Source: Candidatus Nitrotoga sp. LAW (GTDB lineage Bacteria > Pseudomonadota > Gammaproteobacteria > Burkholderiales > Gallionellaceae). From it: 64,000 nt of DNA. Below are positions 21,830-32,382 of this stretch, piece by piece. Position 1 is the stretch's first letter; each line of letters starts with the position of its first letter. The DNA is taken from positions 62,001 through 126,000 of the forward strand of contig QFXI01000021.1 in NCBI GenBank assembly GCA_003402315.1, given 5' to 3'. A model generated the notes under the pieces. That model made no database searches and was not told the DNA's origin. It saw nothing but the letters and a program-made list of their open reading frames with translations. A program made the translations under genes and the position numbers.

Positions 21830-23062
21830 CTATGCTGGTTCCTGATCCAAATCAAATGCTTTATGAAGCACGCGCACAGCCAGCTCCAAGTATTTCTCAT
21901 CAATCACAACAGAGATTTTAATTTCCGAAGTGGAAATCATCTGAATATTAATCCCCTCCTCCGCTAAGGTACGAAACATTTTGCTGGCAATGCCGACATG
22001 CGAACGCATTCCGACTCCAACTACCGATACTTTGGCAGTCTTGTTGTCACCCACCACATTTCGTGCGCCAATATGGCTTTGCACTTGGTTTTTCAAAATA
22101 TCCATCGCCTTATCAAATTCATTGCGATGCACGGTAAAGGAAAAGTCGGTGGAATCATCTACACCAACGTTCTGAATTATCATATCCACGTCAACATTTG
22201 CTTCACTTACCGGCCCCAATATCTGGTAAGCAATGCCCGGTTTATCCGGTACGCCACGCACGGTGATCTTAGCTTCGTCACGGTTGAAGGCTATACCTGA
22301 AATAATCGCCTGTTCCATCTTTTCATCTTCCTCAAAAGTAATCAGCGTACCATCGCCTTCTTCCTCGAAACTCGATAGCACGCGCAACTTAACCTTGTAT
22401 TTTCCGGCAAATTCAACTGCGCGGATTTGCAATACCTTAGAGCCGAGGCTGGCCATTTCTAGCATCTCCTCGAAGGTAATGGTCTTAAGGCGGCGTGCTT
22501 CCGGCACCACGCGAGGGTCGGTAGTATATACGCCATCAACATCGGTATAAATCTGGCATTCGTCAGCGTGAAGCGCCGCAGCAATAGCTACCCCAGTAGT
22601 ATCGGAACCGCCACGTCCCAAGGTGGTAATGTTTCCCTCTTTATCTACGCCTTGAAACCCAGCCACTACAACCACATATCCGTTAGCTAAATCGGTGCGA
22701 ATATTTTGCTCATCTATACTAAGGATACGTGCTTTGGTAAATGCGCTGTCGGTGGTGATTTTTACTTGTGCACCTGTGTAGCTTTTGGCCTTCAGTCCCT
22801 CTTGCATCAACCCCATCGATACTAACCCGACCGTCACTTGTTCGCCGGTAGAAACTACCATATCCAGCTCACGCGGATCAGGCTGAGCTTGCATTTCTTT
22901 CGCAAGCCCGATCAGTCGATTGGTCTCACCGCTCATGGCGGAAACCACGACGACAATTTGATGCCCGAGCGCTTTATATTTCGCCACGCGGCGCACCACA
23001 TTTTTAATGCGCTCTGTGCTACCTACCGAAGTACCACCATATTTCTGAACAATCAGTGCCAC
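21830..23062 (-). CDS. lysC: Aspartate kinase
   Basis: MALIVQKYGGTSVGSTERIKNVV, VVVVSAMSGETN, GRGGSDTTGVAIAAAL, two ACT domains. Confidence 0.97.
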   Translation of the reverse strand: MALIVQKYGGTSVGSTERIKNVVRRVAKYKALGHQIVVVVSAMSGETNRLIGLAKEMQAQPDPRELDMVVSTGEQVTVGLVSMGLMQEGLKAKSYTGAQVKITTDSAFTKARILSIDEQNIRTDLANGYVVVVAGFQGVDKEGNITTLGRGGSDTTGVAIAAALHADECQIYTDVDGVYTTDPRVVPEARRLKTITFEEMLEMASLGSKVLQIRAVEFAGKYKVKLRVLSSFEEEGDGTLITFEEDEKMEQAIISGIAFNRDEAKITVRGVPDKPGIAYQILGPVSEANVDVDMIIQNVGVDDSTDFSFTVHRNEFDKAMDILKNQVQSHIGARNVVGDNKTAKVSVVGVGMRSHVGIASKMFRTLAEEGINIQMISTSEIKISVVIDEKYLELAVRVLHKAFDLDQEPA

Positions 23063-23212
23063 GGGTTTCTCTATCCAAATTACAGAACAGGGTCAATTCT
23101 AACCTAAAATCAAAATACAACCCAAGCCCCAAATGCCATTCAACTTACTCTCCCCTTACAGGCGAATAGTGACTCCGCCGTTCATCTTCAAGTAAGTCTA
23201 CTGGCCACACAA

Positions 23213-23240
23213 AAAGAAGGCGGCTTGCGCCGCCTTCTTA
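23213..23240. terminator. Bidirectional-looking hairpin terminator
   Basis: AAGAAGGCGGC TTGC GCCGCCTTCTT between lysC and the BI-1 gene, flanked by A/T tracts. Confidence 0.75.
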
Positions 23241-23258
23241 AGCTTAATTAATCCAACT

Positions 23259-23942
23259 TTAGTCGCGTTCACCACTAAATGCCATCAGCAGGCTTAGTAG
23301 ATTGACGAAGATATTGTAAATATTCAAATACAGCGACATGGTTGCCATTACATAGTTCGTCTCGCCGCCATGTACGATTTGACTGATGTCGTAAAGAATG
23401 TAAGCCGAGAAAAGCAATACGGCGATAGCTGAGATAGTGAGCGACAAGGCTGGAACAGCAAAAAAGATATTGGCCAGCGAAGCGATTACCAGCAAAACTA
23501 GGCCAATGAACAAAAACTTCCCCATAAAACTGAAATCTTTTTTGGTAACAGTAGCGATAGTCGCCAAACTAAAGAAAATCAGTCCAGTTCCACCAGCAGC
23601 CATGCCCACAAGTTGGGCGCCATTGCGCAGATGAAGTGCATGTTGCAAAATTGGCCCAAGAAAAACACCCGCGACAAAAGTGAAGCCCAGCAACATGGCA
23701 ATGCCCCACACGCTGTTGCGCAGCGCAGAGACAGCGAACAACATACCCATCATCACGGCGAACATCAGCAGCGGAGCCATGATTGGATTTTGCGCCATAA
23801 ACGAGAAATTAGTGGATAAGCCGATAAATGCGCCCATGATCGTAGGAAGCATGGTAAGAGCCAGCATCATGTAGGTGTTACGCAGGACTTTATTTTGTAC
23901 CAGCCCTAATGTACCTGGCTGCGAAATGGTTTGGTATTGCAT
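23259..23942 (-). CDS. Bax inhibitor-1/YccA family membrane protein
   Basis: Seven-TM BI-1 pattern; SAYILYDISQIVHGGETNYVMATMSLYLNIYNIFVNLL; start placed at MQYQTIS. Confidence 0.93.
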   Translation of the reverse strand: MQYQTISQPGTLGLVQNKVLRNTYMMLALTMLPTIMGAFIGLSTNFSFMAQNPIMAPLLMFAVMMGMLFAVSALRNSVWGIAMLLGFTFVAGVFLGPILQHALHLRNGAQLVGMAAGGTGLIFFSLATIATVTKKDFSFMGKFLFIGLVLLVIASLANIFFAVPALSLTISAIAVLLFSAYILYDISQIVHGGETNYVMATMSLYLNIYNIFVNLLSLLMAFSGERD

Positions 23943-24062
23943 GGTATTTTCTCCAGAAGGTGTATTTAACAACATACGTAAGAGTATCGAAGCAGGACAA
24001 AAGTTGCAATGATTGTGTAATGGCGCCTCTATTCGTAAACCGAACCTATAAGAACACAAAAA

Positions 24063-24800
24063 TCACTTGTCCAGCCATATAAATGTTCCCATCCTTCCCG
24101 TCACGCCATCGCGCCTATAAGAGAAGAAATTTACACTGTCTGTATAGGTACACAGGCCGCCGCCGTATACACGCGTAATACCCAATGCGTTCAGGCGTAG
24201 ACCTGCAAGTTGATAGATGTCTGTAAGCCATTTTCCGGATGTACTAGGTACAAAAGCAGCAGTAGCCCGCGGATCCTTAGCAACAAATTCTGCACGAACT
24301 TCATCACCCACTTCGAAAGCTTGCACACCAATTGCAGGCCCCAGCCAAGCCATGAGTGTATCGGAAGGCACATCCATAGCACGCACGGTATGTTCAATGA
24401 CCCCATCACACAATCCACGCCATCCTGCATGCGCTGCGCTAATTACGCTACCTTTATCATTGCACAGCAGCACTGGCAGACAATCCGCTGTCATGACTAC
24501 ACATACCGCGCCGACATGTGTAGATACACAGGCGTCGGCTTCGGGCCAACATTCAGCCTGTGCCGCATCAACTACTGCTACACCATGCACTTGTTTAAGC
24601 CACACGGGTTCGCTTGGCAGCATTGGTTCCAACAACATACGATTGCGCGCCACAGCTAAAGGTACATCACCTACATTACTGCTTAAATTGAGGCTATTGT
24701 AAGGAGCGGCGCTGATTCCGCCGTTACGCGTGGTTTGTAGCGTCCTGACATTTTTTGGAGCCGGCCAGTCGGGGATAATACAATGTTCAAGCAGGTTCAT
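24063..24800 (-). CDS. pgeF: Peptidoglycan editing factor PgeF (YfiH, multicopper oxidase-like laccase domain)
   Basis: WLKQVHGVAVVDA, VVMTADCLPVLLC, SAAHAGWRGLCDGVI, LGPAIG. Confidence 0.94.
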   Translation of the reverse strand: MNLLEHCIIPDWPAPKNVRTLQTTRNGGISAAPYNSLNLSSNVGDVPLAVARNRMLLEPMLPSEPVWLKQVHGVAVVDAAQAECWPEADACVSTHVGAVCVVMTADCLPVLLCNDKGSVISAAHAGWRGLCDGVIEHTVRAMDVPSDTLMAWLGPAIGVQAFEVGDEVRAEFVAKDPRATAAFVPSTSGKWLTDIYQLAGLRLNALGITRVYGGGLCTYTDSVNFFSYRRDGVTGRMGTFIWLDK

Positions 24801-25737
24801 TCGATGTACTCCTGATGTTTTTTAGTAGCTGCGTTATATCATTTGGCATTGGGGCTTGCCATTCCAACCATTCATCAGTTATCGGATGCTCTAGTCCGAG
24901 TTGCGTCGCGTGTAATGCCTGACGTGGAAAAGCAGCCAAGATGTGGCGCAAATGTGGCGCACATTTCTGCGCCCCCTTGATATATACAGAGTCGCCAACC
25001 AGCGGATGACGAATATAGGCAAGGTGAACGCGGATCTGATGGGTGCGTCCGGTTTCCAGTTTGCAGCGAAGCAAGGTACAGCCGGGGAAGCGCTCCACTA
25101 TGGTGTAATGTGTAGTTGCAGGTTTGCCGTCTTCCACTACTGCCATCTTGGTGCGCAACGTAGGATGACGGCCTATGGGTGCATTTACCGTACCGGCGCG
25201 TACCACTTCGCCATATACCAGCGCATAGTATTCGCGCTTTACGCTGCGTGCCTGCAACTGGCGCACCAACGCCGTCTGTGCGGTAAGTGTTTTTGCAACG
25301 ACCAGCAGTCCGCTGGTATCCTTGTCCAGCCTATGTACAATGCCGGCACGCGGTATTTCTGAAAGTTGAGGTGCATGATGGAGCAAGGCGTTAAGCAGCG
25401 TGCCATTCCAATTGCCGCTGCCGGGATGTACCACCAGTCCTGCCAGCTTGTTGATGATGAGTATGCTGTCATCTTCAAACAAGATGTTTAGCTCGATATC
25501 TTCGGCCTGATAAGGTTGTTCGGCAGGATTTGATTGCAGTATGACTTCAATTTCTTCGCCGCCCCATACTTTTTGTTTGGAAGTCGTTATCGCACCATCG
25601 AGTTTAACCTGCTGCTGCGTAATCCAATCTTGTAGTCGGCTGCGGGAATATTCTGGCAGCAGCTTGGCTAGTACTTGATCAAAGCGCATCCCCGCGCATT
25701 CGTGGGGAACCTTAAACGAAAGTGGTGCAGTCATCAA
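24787..25737 (-). CDS. rluD: 23S rRNA pseudouridine synthase RluD
   Basis: S4 domain plus GIVHRLDKDTSGLLVVAKT; neighbour of pgeF and bamD. Confidence 0.94.
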   Translation of the reverse strand: MMTAPLSFKVPHECAGMRFDQVLAKLLPEYSRSRLQDWITQQQVKLDGAITTSKQKVWGGEEIEVILQSNPAEQPYQAEDIELNILFEDDSILIINKLAGLVVHPGSGNWNGTLLNALLHHAPQLSEIPRAGIVHRLDKDTSGLLVVAKTLTAQTALVRQLQARSVKREYYALVYGEVVRAGTVNAPIGRHPTLRTKMAVVEDGKPATTHYTIVERFPGCTLLRCKLETGRTHQIRVHLAYIRHPLVGDSVYIKGAQKCAPHLRHILAAFPRQALHATQLGLEHPITDEWLEWQAPMPNDITQLLKNIRSTSNEPA

Positions 25738-25803
25738 TGTGTAAGTAGGTTAGTTGCAGCAAGGTTTGCGGTATAATTGGACACTATTTTTTGGGATTCT
25801 GCC

Positions 25804-26598
25804 ATGCGCCACAGTTTAACTTTAATTGTCCTGCTTATGCTAACTGCGTGCAGTATTTTCACTCCGAAGAACGAAAAATCCACTTCCGCGCTGGCAGATT
25901 CCGCCGAGGGCGTCTACGCTCAGGCCATGGAGCAGATGAACAGTGCCAATTACCCTGGTGCCATAAAATTATTCGAAACCTTGCAATCCCGATACCCTTA
26001 TGGCCGTTACGCACAACAGGCACAGATTGAAACTGCATATGCCTACTACAAGCAAAACGAACCCGAATCAGCACTTTCTGCGGTAGAGCGTTTTATCAAG
26101 CAATACCCAAACAGCCAGCACGTAGATTACGCCTATTACTTGAAAGGCTTGGTTAATTTCGACGAAGATCTCGGTCTGTTTGGCGAAGGGTTTCAACCAG
26201 ACGTGTCCGAGCGTAATCCCAAAGCGCCGCGCGAAGCTTTTGATGCATTCAAAGATCTGGTCACACGCTTCCCTAACAGCAAATATGCGGCCGATTCAAA
26301 ATTACGCATGCAATACTTGGTAAATGCGCTGGCGCGCCATGAAACGCAAGTCGCACGTTATTATTTACGCCGAGGCGCCAATATCGCCGCTGTCAATCGT
26401 GCTAATGGCGTACTCATTGAATTCCCGCAGGCTCCGGCCACACGCGAAGCCCTACAAATCATGGTGCAAGCCTACGATGCGATGGGATTGAAAGATTTAC
26501 GCGACGATTCGCAACGTGTGTTAGACAAAAATCTTGCGAAAGATGGTACTAAACCAGCAGTCAATCCACTCCCGTGGTGGAAATTTTGGAAAAGCTAA
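25804..26598 (+). CDS. bamD: Outer membrane protein assembly factor BamD
   Basis: Lipobox LMLTACSIF, TPR-like YAQAMEQMNSANYPGAIKLFETLQSRYPYGRYAQQAQIETAYAYYK. Confidence 0.95.
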   Translation: MRHSLTLIVLLMLTACSIFTPKNEKSTSALADSAEGVYAQAMEQMNSANYPGAIKLFETLQSRYPYGRYAQQAQIETAYAYYKQNEPESALSAVERFIKQYPNSQHVDYAYYLKGLVNFDEDLGLFGEGFQPDVSERNPKAPREAFDAFKDLVTRFPNSKYAADSKLRMQYLVNALARHETQVARYYLRRGANIAAVNRANGVLIEFPQAPATREALQIMVQAYDAMGLKDLRDDSQRVLDKNLAKDGTKPAVNPLPWWKFWKS

Positions 26599-26816
26599 AC
26601 AAATGCTGGGCTGTTTATTTTAGTGGCACATAAATAGGTTAAGCAAAAAATCGTTCAACCCATTTTATTCTTATTGATTTTTTGTAGATTCACCCCCATG
26701 GACTTGAAAATCCAACGATACCTAGCATTCAATATTGATCCCATCCTAAAATATACCAAGCTCATAGTTCCCACTAACCTGCACCATTCGATCCATCTAT
26801 CAAACATAGTACCTAC

Positions 26817-27374
26817 ATGTTAAAAACTATCGAAAAATGGCTTGAAGCTGCACTCTGGAACGGACGTTTTGTGGTGGTGGTAGCGGTTGTGGCAAGCATG
26901 GCCGCCGCCACTGCGATTTTTTACATGGCCACGGTGGACGTAGTTTATCTGGTTGACCACATGCTAAATTATGCTGACTCCACCCTAACCGCAGAATCGC
27001 GCAAACTTCTTCGCGACCAGACCATCTCCCATGTAGTGGAAGTAGTGGATGGCTACCTGCTTGCAACCTTCATGCTAATTTTCTCGCTCGGTATGTATGA
27101 ATTATTTGTTAGCGACATTGATGCAGCTCATGGCAGCAAAACCTCCAGCAAAATCCTGGTCATCGCAAGTCTGGACGACCTCAAAGCGCGATTGGCCAAG
27201 GTGATTCTAATGATTTTGATCGTCACCCTGTTCGAGGAAGCGTTGAATATGAAGATATCGTCCCCGCTTGACCTACTTTATCTTGGTGGCGCTATCGCCC
27301 TGATTGGTGCATCGCTGTTCTTGACCTACAAGGCGGAAGACCATGGAAAAAATAGTGGCCATTCTGTGACCTGA
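26817..27374 (+). CDS. UPF0114 / YqhA family membrane protein
   Basis: MLKTIEKWLEAALWNGRFVVVVAVVASM...LIFSLGMYELFVSDIDAA, YqhA-like architecture. Confidence 0.8.
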   Translation: MLKTIEKWLEAALWNGRFVVVVAVVASMAAATAIFYMATVDVVYLVDHMLNYADSTLTAESRKLLRDQTISHVVEVVDGYLLATFMLIFSLGMYELFVSDIDAAHGSKTSSKILVIASLDDLKARLAKVILMILIVTLFEEALNMKISSPLDLLYLGGAIALIGASLFLTYKAEDHGKNSGHSVT

Positions 27375-27383
27375 AAACAAGTT

Positions 27384-27656
27384 ATGTTCTCGCTGCCCTC
27401 CATGTGGAACCTGATAATTTCCACCATCGTGTTTTTCATTGTTGCTTGGTATGTTCGCCGTTTTTTGGATGAGCAAGATTTTAGCAATGGTAAAAAACGG
27501 GACATACTGGTGTTTATATTTGCCTCTCTAATGTCATGGGGTGCGGGAGAAGCGGCGGACTGGGCCCAAGAGAAGATAGAAGGAAAAAATCCAACAAAAA
27601 AAAATTCGAGCGCTCTCCCGCAACTACAAAAGGTGATTAATCAGATACCACAGTGA
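27384..27656 (+). CDS. Hypothetical small membrane protein
   Basis: One N-terminal TM segment; between YqhA-like and MscS genes. Confidence 0.5.
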   Translation: MFSLPSMWNLIISTIVFFIVAWYVRRFLDEQDFSNGKKRDILVFIFASLMSWGAGEAADWAQEKIEGKNPTKKNSSALPQLQKVINQIPQ

Positions 27657-27795
27657 CGAATATCACAAACAGCAAGCACTTAGAAAAGAAGCTCCCCATG
27701 AATCCAAAATTATCTAAGGGGGCGTCCCCTGAAAATAGTCTAATAATTCACAGGCTATTTTTAGCCTATGTAATCAAATCAGCGGAAATCGTGCT

Positions 27796-28620
27796 ATGCC
27801 GAATCAAATTTCTATTATAGAACAAGCACAAAACACGCTCATTGACTTGGGCATCAAATTTGGCCCTAAGGTCGTTGTTGCGATCCTTATCCTGATAGTT
27901 GGCTTTTATACAGGGCGCTGGGTCGGCTCAGTCTTCCATCGCTGGCTTAGTAAACTCCAACTCGAGCCGCCAGTGCGATTACTTCTGGTGCGCGTCGTGC
28001 GCTTGATGGTGGTGGGTCTATCCCTAATCATGGCGCTGCAAAATCTCGGTGTCGAATTACTACCCCTCATCGCTGGGTTGGGTGTGGCTGGAGCTGGCGT
28101 TGCTCTTGCGATGCAAGGGGTGTTGAGCAATCTCGCGGCGGGACTCACAATTATTTTCACCCAACCGTTTAGGGTCGGAGAATATATCGCCATAATCGGC
28201 GTGGAGGGCAAGGTTGAAGAAATCGACCTTTTTTCTACCCAACTTAGCCAAGCAGATTGCTCCGTAGTTGTCGTGCCTAACCGCAAGATTGTCGGAGAAA
28301 TTCTGCACAACTATGGTCACATCCGGCAACTCGACTTGAGTATAGCCATCGCCCGAACCAATGATATTGAGCGGGCGCTCATGGCAATTAACGAAGTAGT
28401 CAATGCCAATTCACGTGTATTGAAAGAACCTGCGGCATTCATTGGGGTGATGACCCTTGCCGACTTATCAATCGGCATCGCTGTCAAACCTTGGGTTAAG
28501 GCATCCCATTACGTGCCCGTGAGCGCCGAAATCAACCGGGCGATCATCGAGAAAATTAGCGCCGCCGGCGTGGACTATCCGCCCTCCGAGCGCAAAATTC
28601 GCATCGTCAGCACACAATAA
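27796..28620 (+). CDS. mscS: Small-conductance mechanosensitive channel (MscS family)
   Basis: AGLGVAGAGVALAMQGVLSNLAAGLTIIFTQPFRVGEYI, typical MscS pore helix. Confidence 0.94.
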   Translation: MPNQISIIEQAQNTLIDLGIKFGPKVVVAILILIVGFYTGRWVGSVFHRWLSKLQLEPPVRLLLVRVVRLMVVGLSLIMALQNLGVELLPLIAGLGVAGAGVALAMQGVLSNLAAGLTIIFTQPFRVGEYIAIIGVEGKVEEIDLFSTQLSQADCSVVVVPNRKIVGEILHNYGHIRQLDLSIAIARTNDIERALMAINEVVNANSRVLKEPAAFIGVMTLADLSIGIAVKPWVKASHYVPVSAEINRAIIEKISAAGVDYPPSERKIRIVSTQ

Positions 28621-28690
28621 CGGCGCCAATTGAATAGGATACGTTTAAACTTATCTGCCAATCTACCCGTTAAACGTAAAAAAACTATAT

Positions 28691-28927
28691 CTAAACAAAT
28701 TGTTGGACTTGCTGTAAATATAACTGCTCCACTTTTTTGCGAGCCCACGGCGTTCTTCGTAAAAATTTCAGGCTGGATTTGATACTGGGATCATGAGTAA
28801 AACATCGCACTGGTACAGCGATACCCATAGCCTCCCAGCCCATACTCTTGGATAACTGTGTAATGATAGTTTCCAAAGTGATACCGTCCAAACTGGGCAT
28901 TTTTACTGTTTTTTTATTTGCATCCAT
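28691..28927 (-). CDS. VF530 / DUF2132 family DNA-binding protein
   Basis: LDGITLETIITQLSKSMGWEAMG...RCFTHDPSIKSSLKFLRRTPWARKKVE. Confidence 0.85.
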   Translation of the reverse strand: MDANKKTVKMPSLDGITLETIITQLSKSMGWEAMGIAVPVRCFTHDPSIKSSLKFLRRTPWARKKVEQLYLQQVQQFV

Positions 28928-28998
28928 GTTCGCATTTTACATGTGATAGCTAGACTTGAGCATTTACAATAGTGTTCCTTTTTTAGTATGCACTTGCC

Positions 28999-29718
28999 AT
29001 GACAACCCCCGTTCGTCTCTCAAAACGCCTCGTAGAATTAATCTCCTGCTCACGCAAGGAGGCCAAACTTTATATTGCAGGGGGTTGGGTTATGGTCGAT
29101 GGACAGGTGGTGGACAAACCGCAATTCATAGTATCGCAACAAGAAAAAATCGAGCTTCACCCCGAAGCCAGCCTCATTCCAGTTGCGCCAGTGACCATTT
29201 TGTTTCACCAACCGCCTGTCACAGGCACAAATGCTGATTCTGCGCAGCAACTTATTCGCACCGATACGCGGGCGGCTGACGACCGCTCAGGCATTCACAT
29301 CAACAAACAACACTTTGTCCGACTAAAGCAAGGTATAGCGTTAGAGAAAAATGCTAGCGGCTTATCAGTATTTACCCAAGATTTTCGAGTGGCGCGTAAG
29401 CTGATCGAAGATGCAGCCACGATTGAGCAAGAATATATTGTGGAGATCGCTGGTGAACTTCCCCCTGATGGGCTCAAGCAACTCAACCACGGGCTCAGTT
29501 TTAATGGCCGGACACTGCCCCCGATCAAGGTTAGCTGGCAAAACGAAACACGGCTGCGCTTTGCCCTCAAAGGGGCGCAATCCGGGCAAATCGCACATAT
29601 GTGTAAAAGCGTCGGGCTACAGGTGCTAGCCATGAAACGGATTCGGATCGGACGAATGTCGATGGCCAAATTGCAGCCCGGGTTGTGGCGTTATTTGATG
29701 CCGTATGAGCGGTTCTAA
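28999..29718 (+). CDS. RNA pseudouridine synthase with S4 domain (RsuA/RluF-like)
   Basis: RLSKRLVELISCSRKEAKLYIAGGWVMVDGQVV (S4), C-terminal RIRIGRMSMAKLQPGLWRYL. Confidence 0.85.
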   Translation: MTTPVRLSKRLVELISCSRKEAKLYIAGGWVMVDGQVVDKPQFIVSQQEKIELHPEASLIPVAPVTILFHQPPVTGTNADSAQQLIRTDTRAADDRSGIHINKQHFVRLKQGIALEKNASGLSVFTQDFRVARKLIEDAATIEQEYIVEIAGELPPDGLKQLNHGLSFNGRTLPPIKVSWQNETRLRFALKGAQSGQIAHMCKSVGLQVLAMKRIRIGRMSMAKLQPGLWRYLMPYERF

Positions 29719-29871
29719 TCTTTAACTATGCAATATCCCCCACGATATTTACCGAGTAAGCAATCAACTTAAGACATATCAGAATATCTGTCGTAGCGAT
29801 ATTGAAAGTGCGCACTGAAGAATTAATTCACCTCCACAACCACTCGATACTTCACGTATTTCACGGCTCTA

Positions 29872-30426
29872 TCACACACTCGAAAGCGAGACTGCGTCGA
29901 TATTGGCGGCTGACCAAAGGGGTTGACCAGTCACTTCAAGATAGGTGAGGTAAGCCCGCAGATCAAATTCCAGCTGGTGATAATCAGGCTCCATATGTCG
30001 GCACAGTTGATAGAAGGCTTTGTTGTGCTCATGTTCCTTGATGTGCGCAAGTTCGTGAACAACGATCATGCGCAAAAACTCAGGCGGCATCTCCTTAAAC
30101 AATTCCGCTATGCGAATCTCTCGCTTGGCCCTAAGTTTTGTGCCCTGTACCCGCGAGATGCTGGTGTGCGTGCCCAGTGCATGCTGAATGACATGCAATT
30201 TGCCGTCGAACGCTACCTTGCTCAGCTGCCCGGCATTGCGCAGATACTTGTCTTTGACTTCCAGCACATAGTCATAGAGCGCCTTGTCGGAGCGCACAGC
30301 GTGCGCATGCGGATACTTCTGTAGCAGCATATTGGTCAGCAGGCCTTGTTCGATAAGCCGCTGCACTTGCTCTACTAATGCTATAGGGTAGCCAGCAAGG
30401 TAATTTGGCGTAGATTTTGCGCACAT
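29872..30426 (-). CDS. YgjP-like (DUF45) metallopeptidase
   Basis: VVHELAHIKEHEHNKAFYQLCRHMEPDY zinc-binding motif. Confidence 0.88.
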   Translation of the reverse strand: MCAKSTPNYLAGYPIALVEQVQRLIEQGLLTNMLLQKYPHAHAVRSDKALYDYVLEVKDKYLRNAGQLSKVAFDGKLHVIQHALGTHTSISRVQGTKLRAKREIRIAELFKEMPPEFLRMIVVHELAHIKEHEHNKAFYQLCRHMEPDYHQLEFDLRAYLTYLEVTGQPLWSAANIDAVSLSSV

Positions 30427-30671
30427 AGCAGCCTGTCACGGTATTGCAGATGGAAAAATTTTAGGACACTTCTAAAAATTCAGATTTGCGAGCATCCCCT
30501 TCGGGGATTGCCTGCTTAACCCGTCTCGTCACAATACGTTGTTGCTCACAAAAAATGTTTCCTTACCTATCATATATGCTGCGTCAACATTTTTTATTCA
30601 CGCCTAGTCTTGTTTAGAACTCTTAATTTTTAGAGGCACCCTTCAGCGATATGCGTTTGTTTTTTACTACT

Positions 30672-31223
30672 TCAGACAGCGTGCTTTTTCACCCACGCGA
30701 CATAATGATCCATCCAGTTTTGGAAGAATTTTTTGCTGGCTGTACCGATGTCCCCGACTTCGTCAAACAACCCATCCTTTACATGTACGAATGCTTCGGG
30801 TTGGCAAAGCGTCGGTACGTTTAGGTGTGAGAGAATGTTGCGCAAATGTTGTTGTGCCATGGCCGTACCGCTGGTTCCGGGAGAAGCGCCCAACACACCA
30901 GCGGGTTTACCCGCCCAAGCACTTTGGCCATAGGGACGCGAGGCGTGGTCGATTGCATTTTTAAGTACTCCAGGGATAGAGCGGTTGTATTCGGGCGTTA
31001 CAAACAAAATACCCTGCGCCGCTGTAATTTCCTCTTTCAGCCGCTTGACAGGCTGTGCTTGGTTCGCGTCATCGTCCTGGTTATAAAGCGGCAAATCACT
31101 GATTTGCAATTCTTTGAATGAAAACTCCGATGGCGCCAATTTTACAATGGCGTTAGCCAGCTTGCGGTTGAATGAGTCCTTCCGAAGGCTGCCAACGATA
31201 ACGGCAATTTGATATTGGTTCAT
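30672..31223 (-). CDS. NADPH-dependent FMN reductase family protein
   Basis: IAVIVGSLRKDSFNRKLANAI, FVTPEYNRSIPGVLKNAIDHASRP. Confidence 0.93.
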   Translation of the reverse strand: MNQYQIAVIVGSLRKDSFNRKLANAIVKLAPSEFSFKELQISDLPLYNQDDDANQAQPVKRLKEEITAAQGILFVTPEYNRSIPGVLKNAIDHASRPYGQSAWAGKPAGVLGASPGTSGTAMAQQHLRNILSHLNVPTLCQPEAFVHVKDGLFDEVGDIGTASKKFFQNWMDHYVAWVKKHAV

Positions 31224-31320
31224 ATGATTTCCTTTTAAAGGTTACAAATGATCTTAAAACGTCTCGACCACGTCAGCATAACCATACATTTTGAATTTTT
31301 CGATGTGACCGTTGGTTCTT

Positions 31321-32130
31321 TCAGTTCCGCTTAGTTATATCTCCAACATGAAATGCATCGGCCAGAAATGCCATACCCTCATCCCACGAAGCCTTATCTG
31401 CCATAGCGTTATAAGCCAGCGGCAGTTTGAACTCTTGGCCATATTTATCTGCGTCCGGATTGGTGAAACTGTGCTTCGCACCGGGATAGGTCACCACTTT
31501 ATAAGTCACGCCAGCCTTCTCCATCTCCTGCCTGAAAGCGGCAACCTGCGTAGCGGGGATCATCGGGTCATCTTCGCCAGTGAAGGACGCGATCCGCGCC
31601 TTGACCTTGCCCGCCACTGCCGGATATTCTGTTCCCAAGTTACCGTGAAAACTCATCACTGCCTTAAGAGGCTTACCGATGCGCGCCATGTGCAACACTA
31701 CCGAACCGCCAAAACAATAGCCGATGGCTGCAATGCGGTTGGAATCCACGGTTTTTTCCTTGCTGATCAGGCTGTATGCGCTATCGAATCGTGCCTTGGC
31801 TAGCCCAGTATTTTTTGCTACCTCGCTGGCGAATTTGCCCGCATCATCCGGATGATGCGCCTGTTTGCCGTCGCCATACATATCAATTGCCAGCGCGGTG
31901 AAACCCCGCTCCGCCAACATACGGGCGCGTTTGCGCGCATATTCGTTGTGTCCCCACCATTCATGCACCACCAAAATACCTGGGCGCTTGCCCTGTATAG
32001 AATCGTCGTAGGCGATATAACCCTTGAGAAGGGTACCGTTGGCGCTATAGGTTACTTCTTTACCTTGCACGGCAGCGTAAGATGCAAAAGTTGCAAACAT
32101 CAAGCCCGCGAGCAATAGAAATTTATTCAT
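31321..32130 (-). CDS. Dienelactone hydrolase family protein, secreted
   Basis: Signal peptide; LVVHEWWGHNEYARKRARMLAERGF; AAIGYCFGGSVVLHMAR; GAKHSFTN. Confidence 0.92.
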   Translation of the reverse strand: MNKFLLLAGLMFATFASYAAVQGKEVTYSANGTLLKGYIAYDDSIQGKRPGILVVHEWWGHNEYARKRARMLAERGFTALAIDMYGDGKQAHHPDDAGKFASEVAKNTGLAKARFDSAYSLISKEKTVDSNRIAAIGYCFGGSVVLHMARIGKPLKAVMSFHGNLGTEYPAVAGKVKARIASFTGEDDPMIPATQVAAFRQEMEKAGVTYKVVTYPGAKHSFTNPDADKYGQEFKLPLAYNAMADKASWDEGMAFLADAFHVGDITKRN

Positions 32131-32382
32131 ATTCTCTCCAAAAAATTAGCTTGTTCAGTTTTTTGAACCTAAAAATAGAACATCCGACAGCGCGAATATG
32201 CCAATCACGCGTAAGCAGAAAATCGATATCACTTCATACATCATATAATTCCGTAACTGTAATCGCTTACAGTTGATAGTGGGCAATTTATCACCCGAAG
32301 TCTTTAAGCAAAACAGAGCATCAAAAACACCTACCGTTGTGTCAAAAATTACTTGGCCGTCACATTATACCACTATAAGTCA

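Noticed and set aside
30485-30515. GCATCCCCTTCGGGGATTGC hairpin in an intergenic gap
   Set aside because: Stable UUCG hairpin but no U-tract or conserved context; cannot assign a function.
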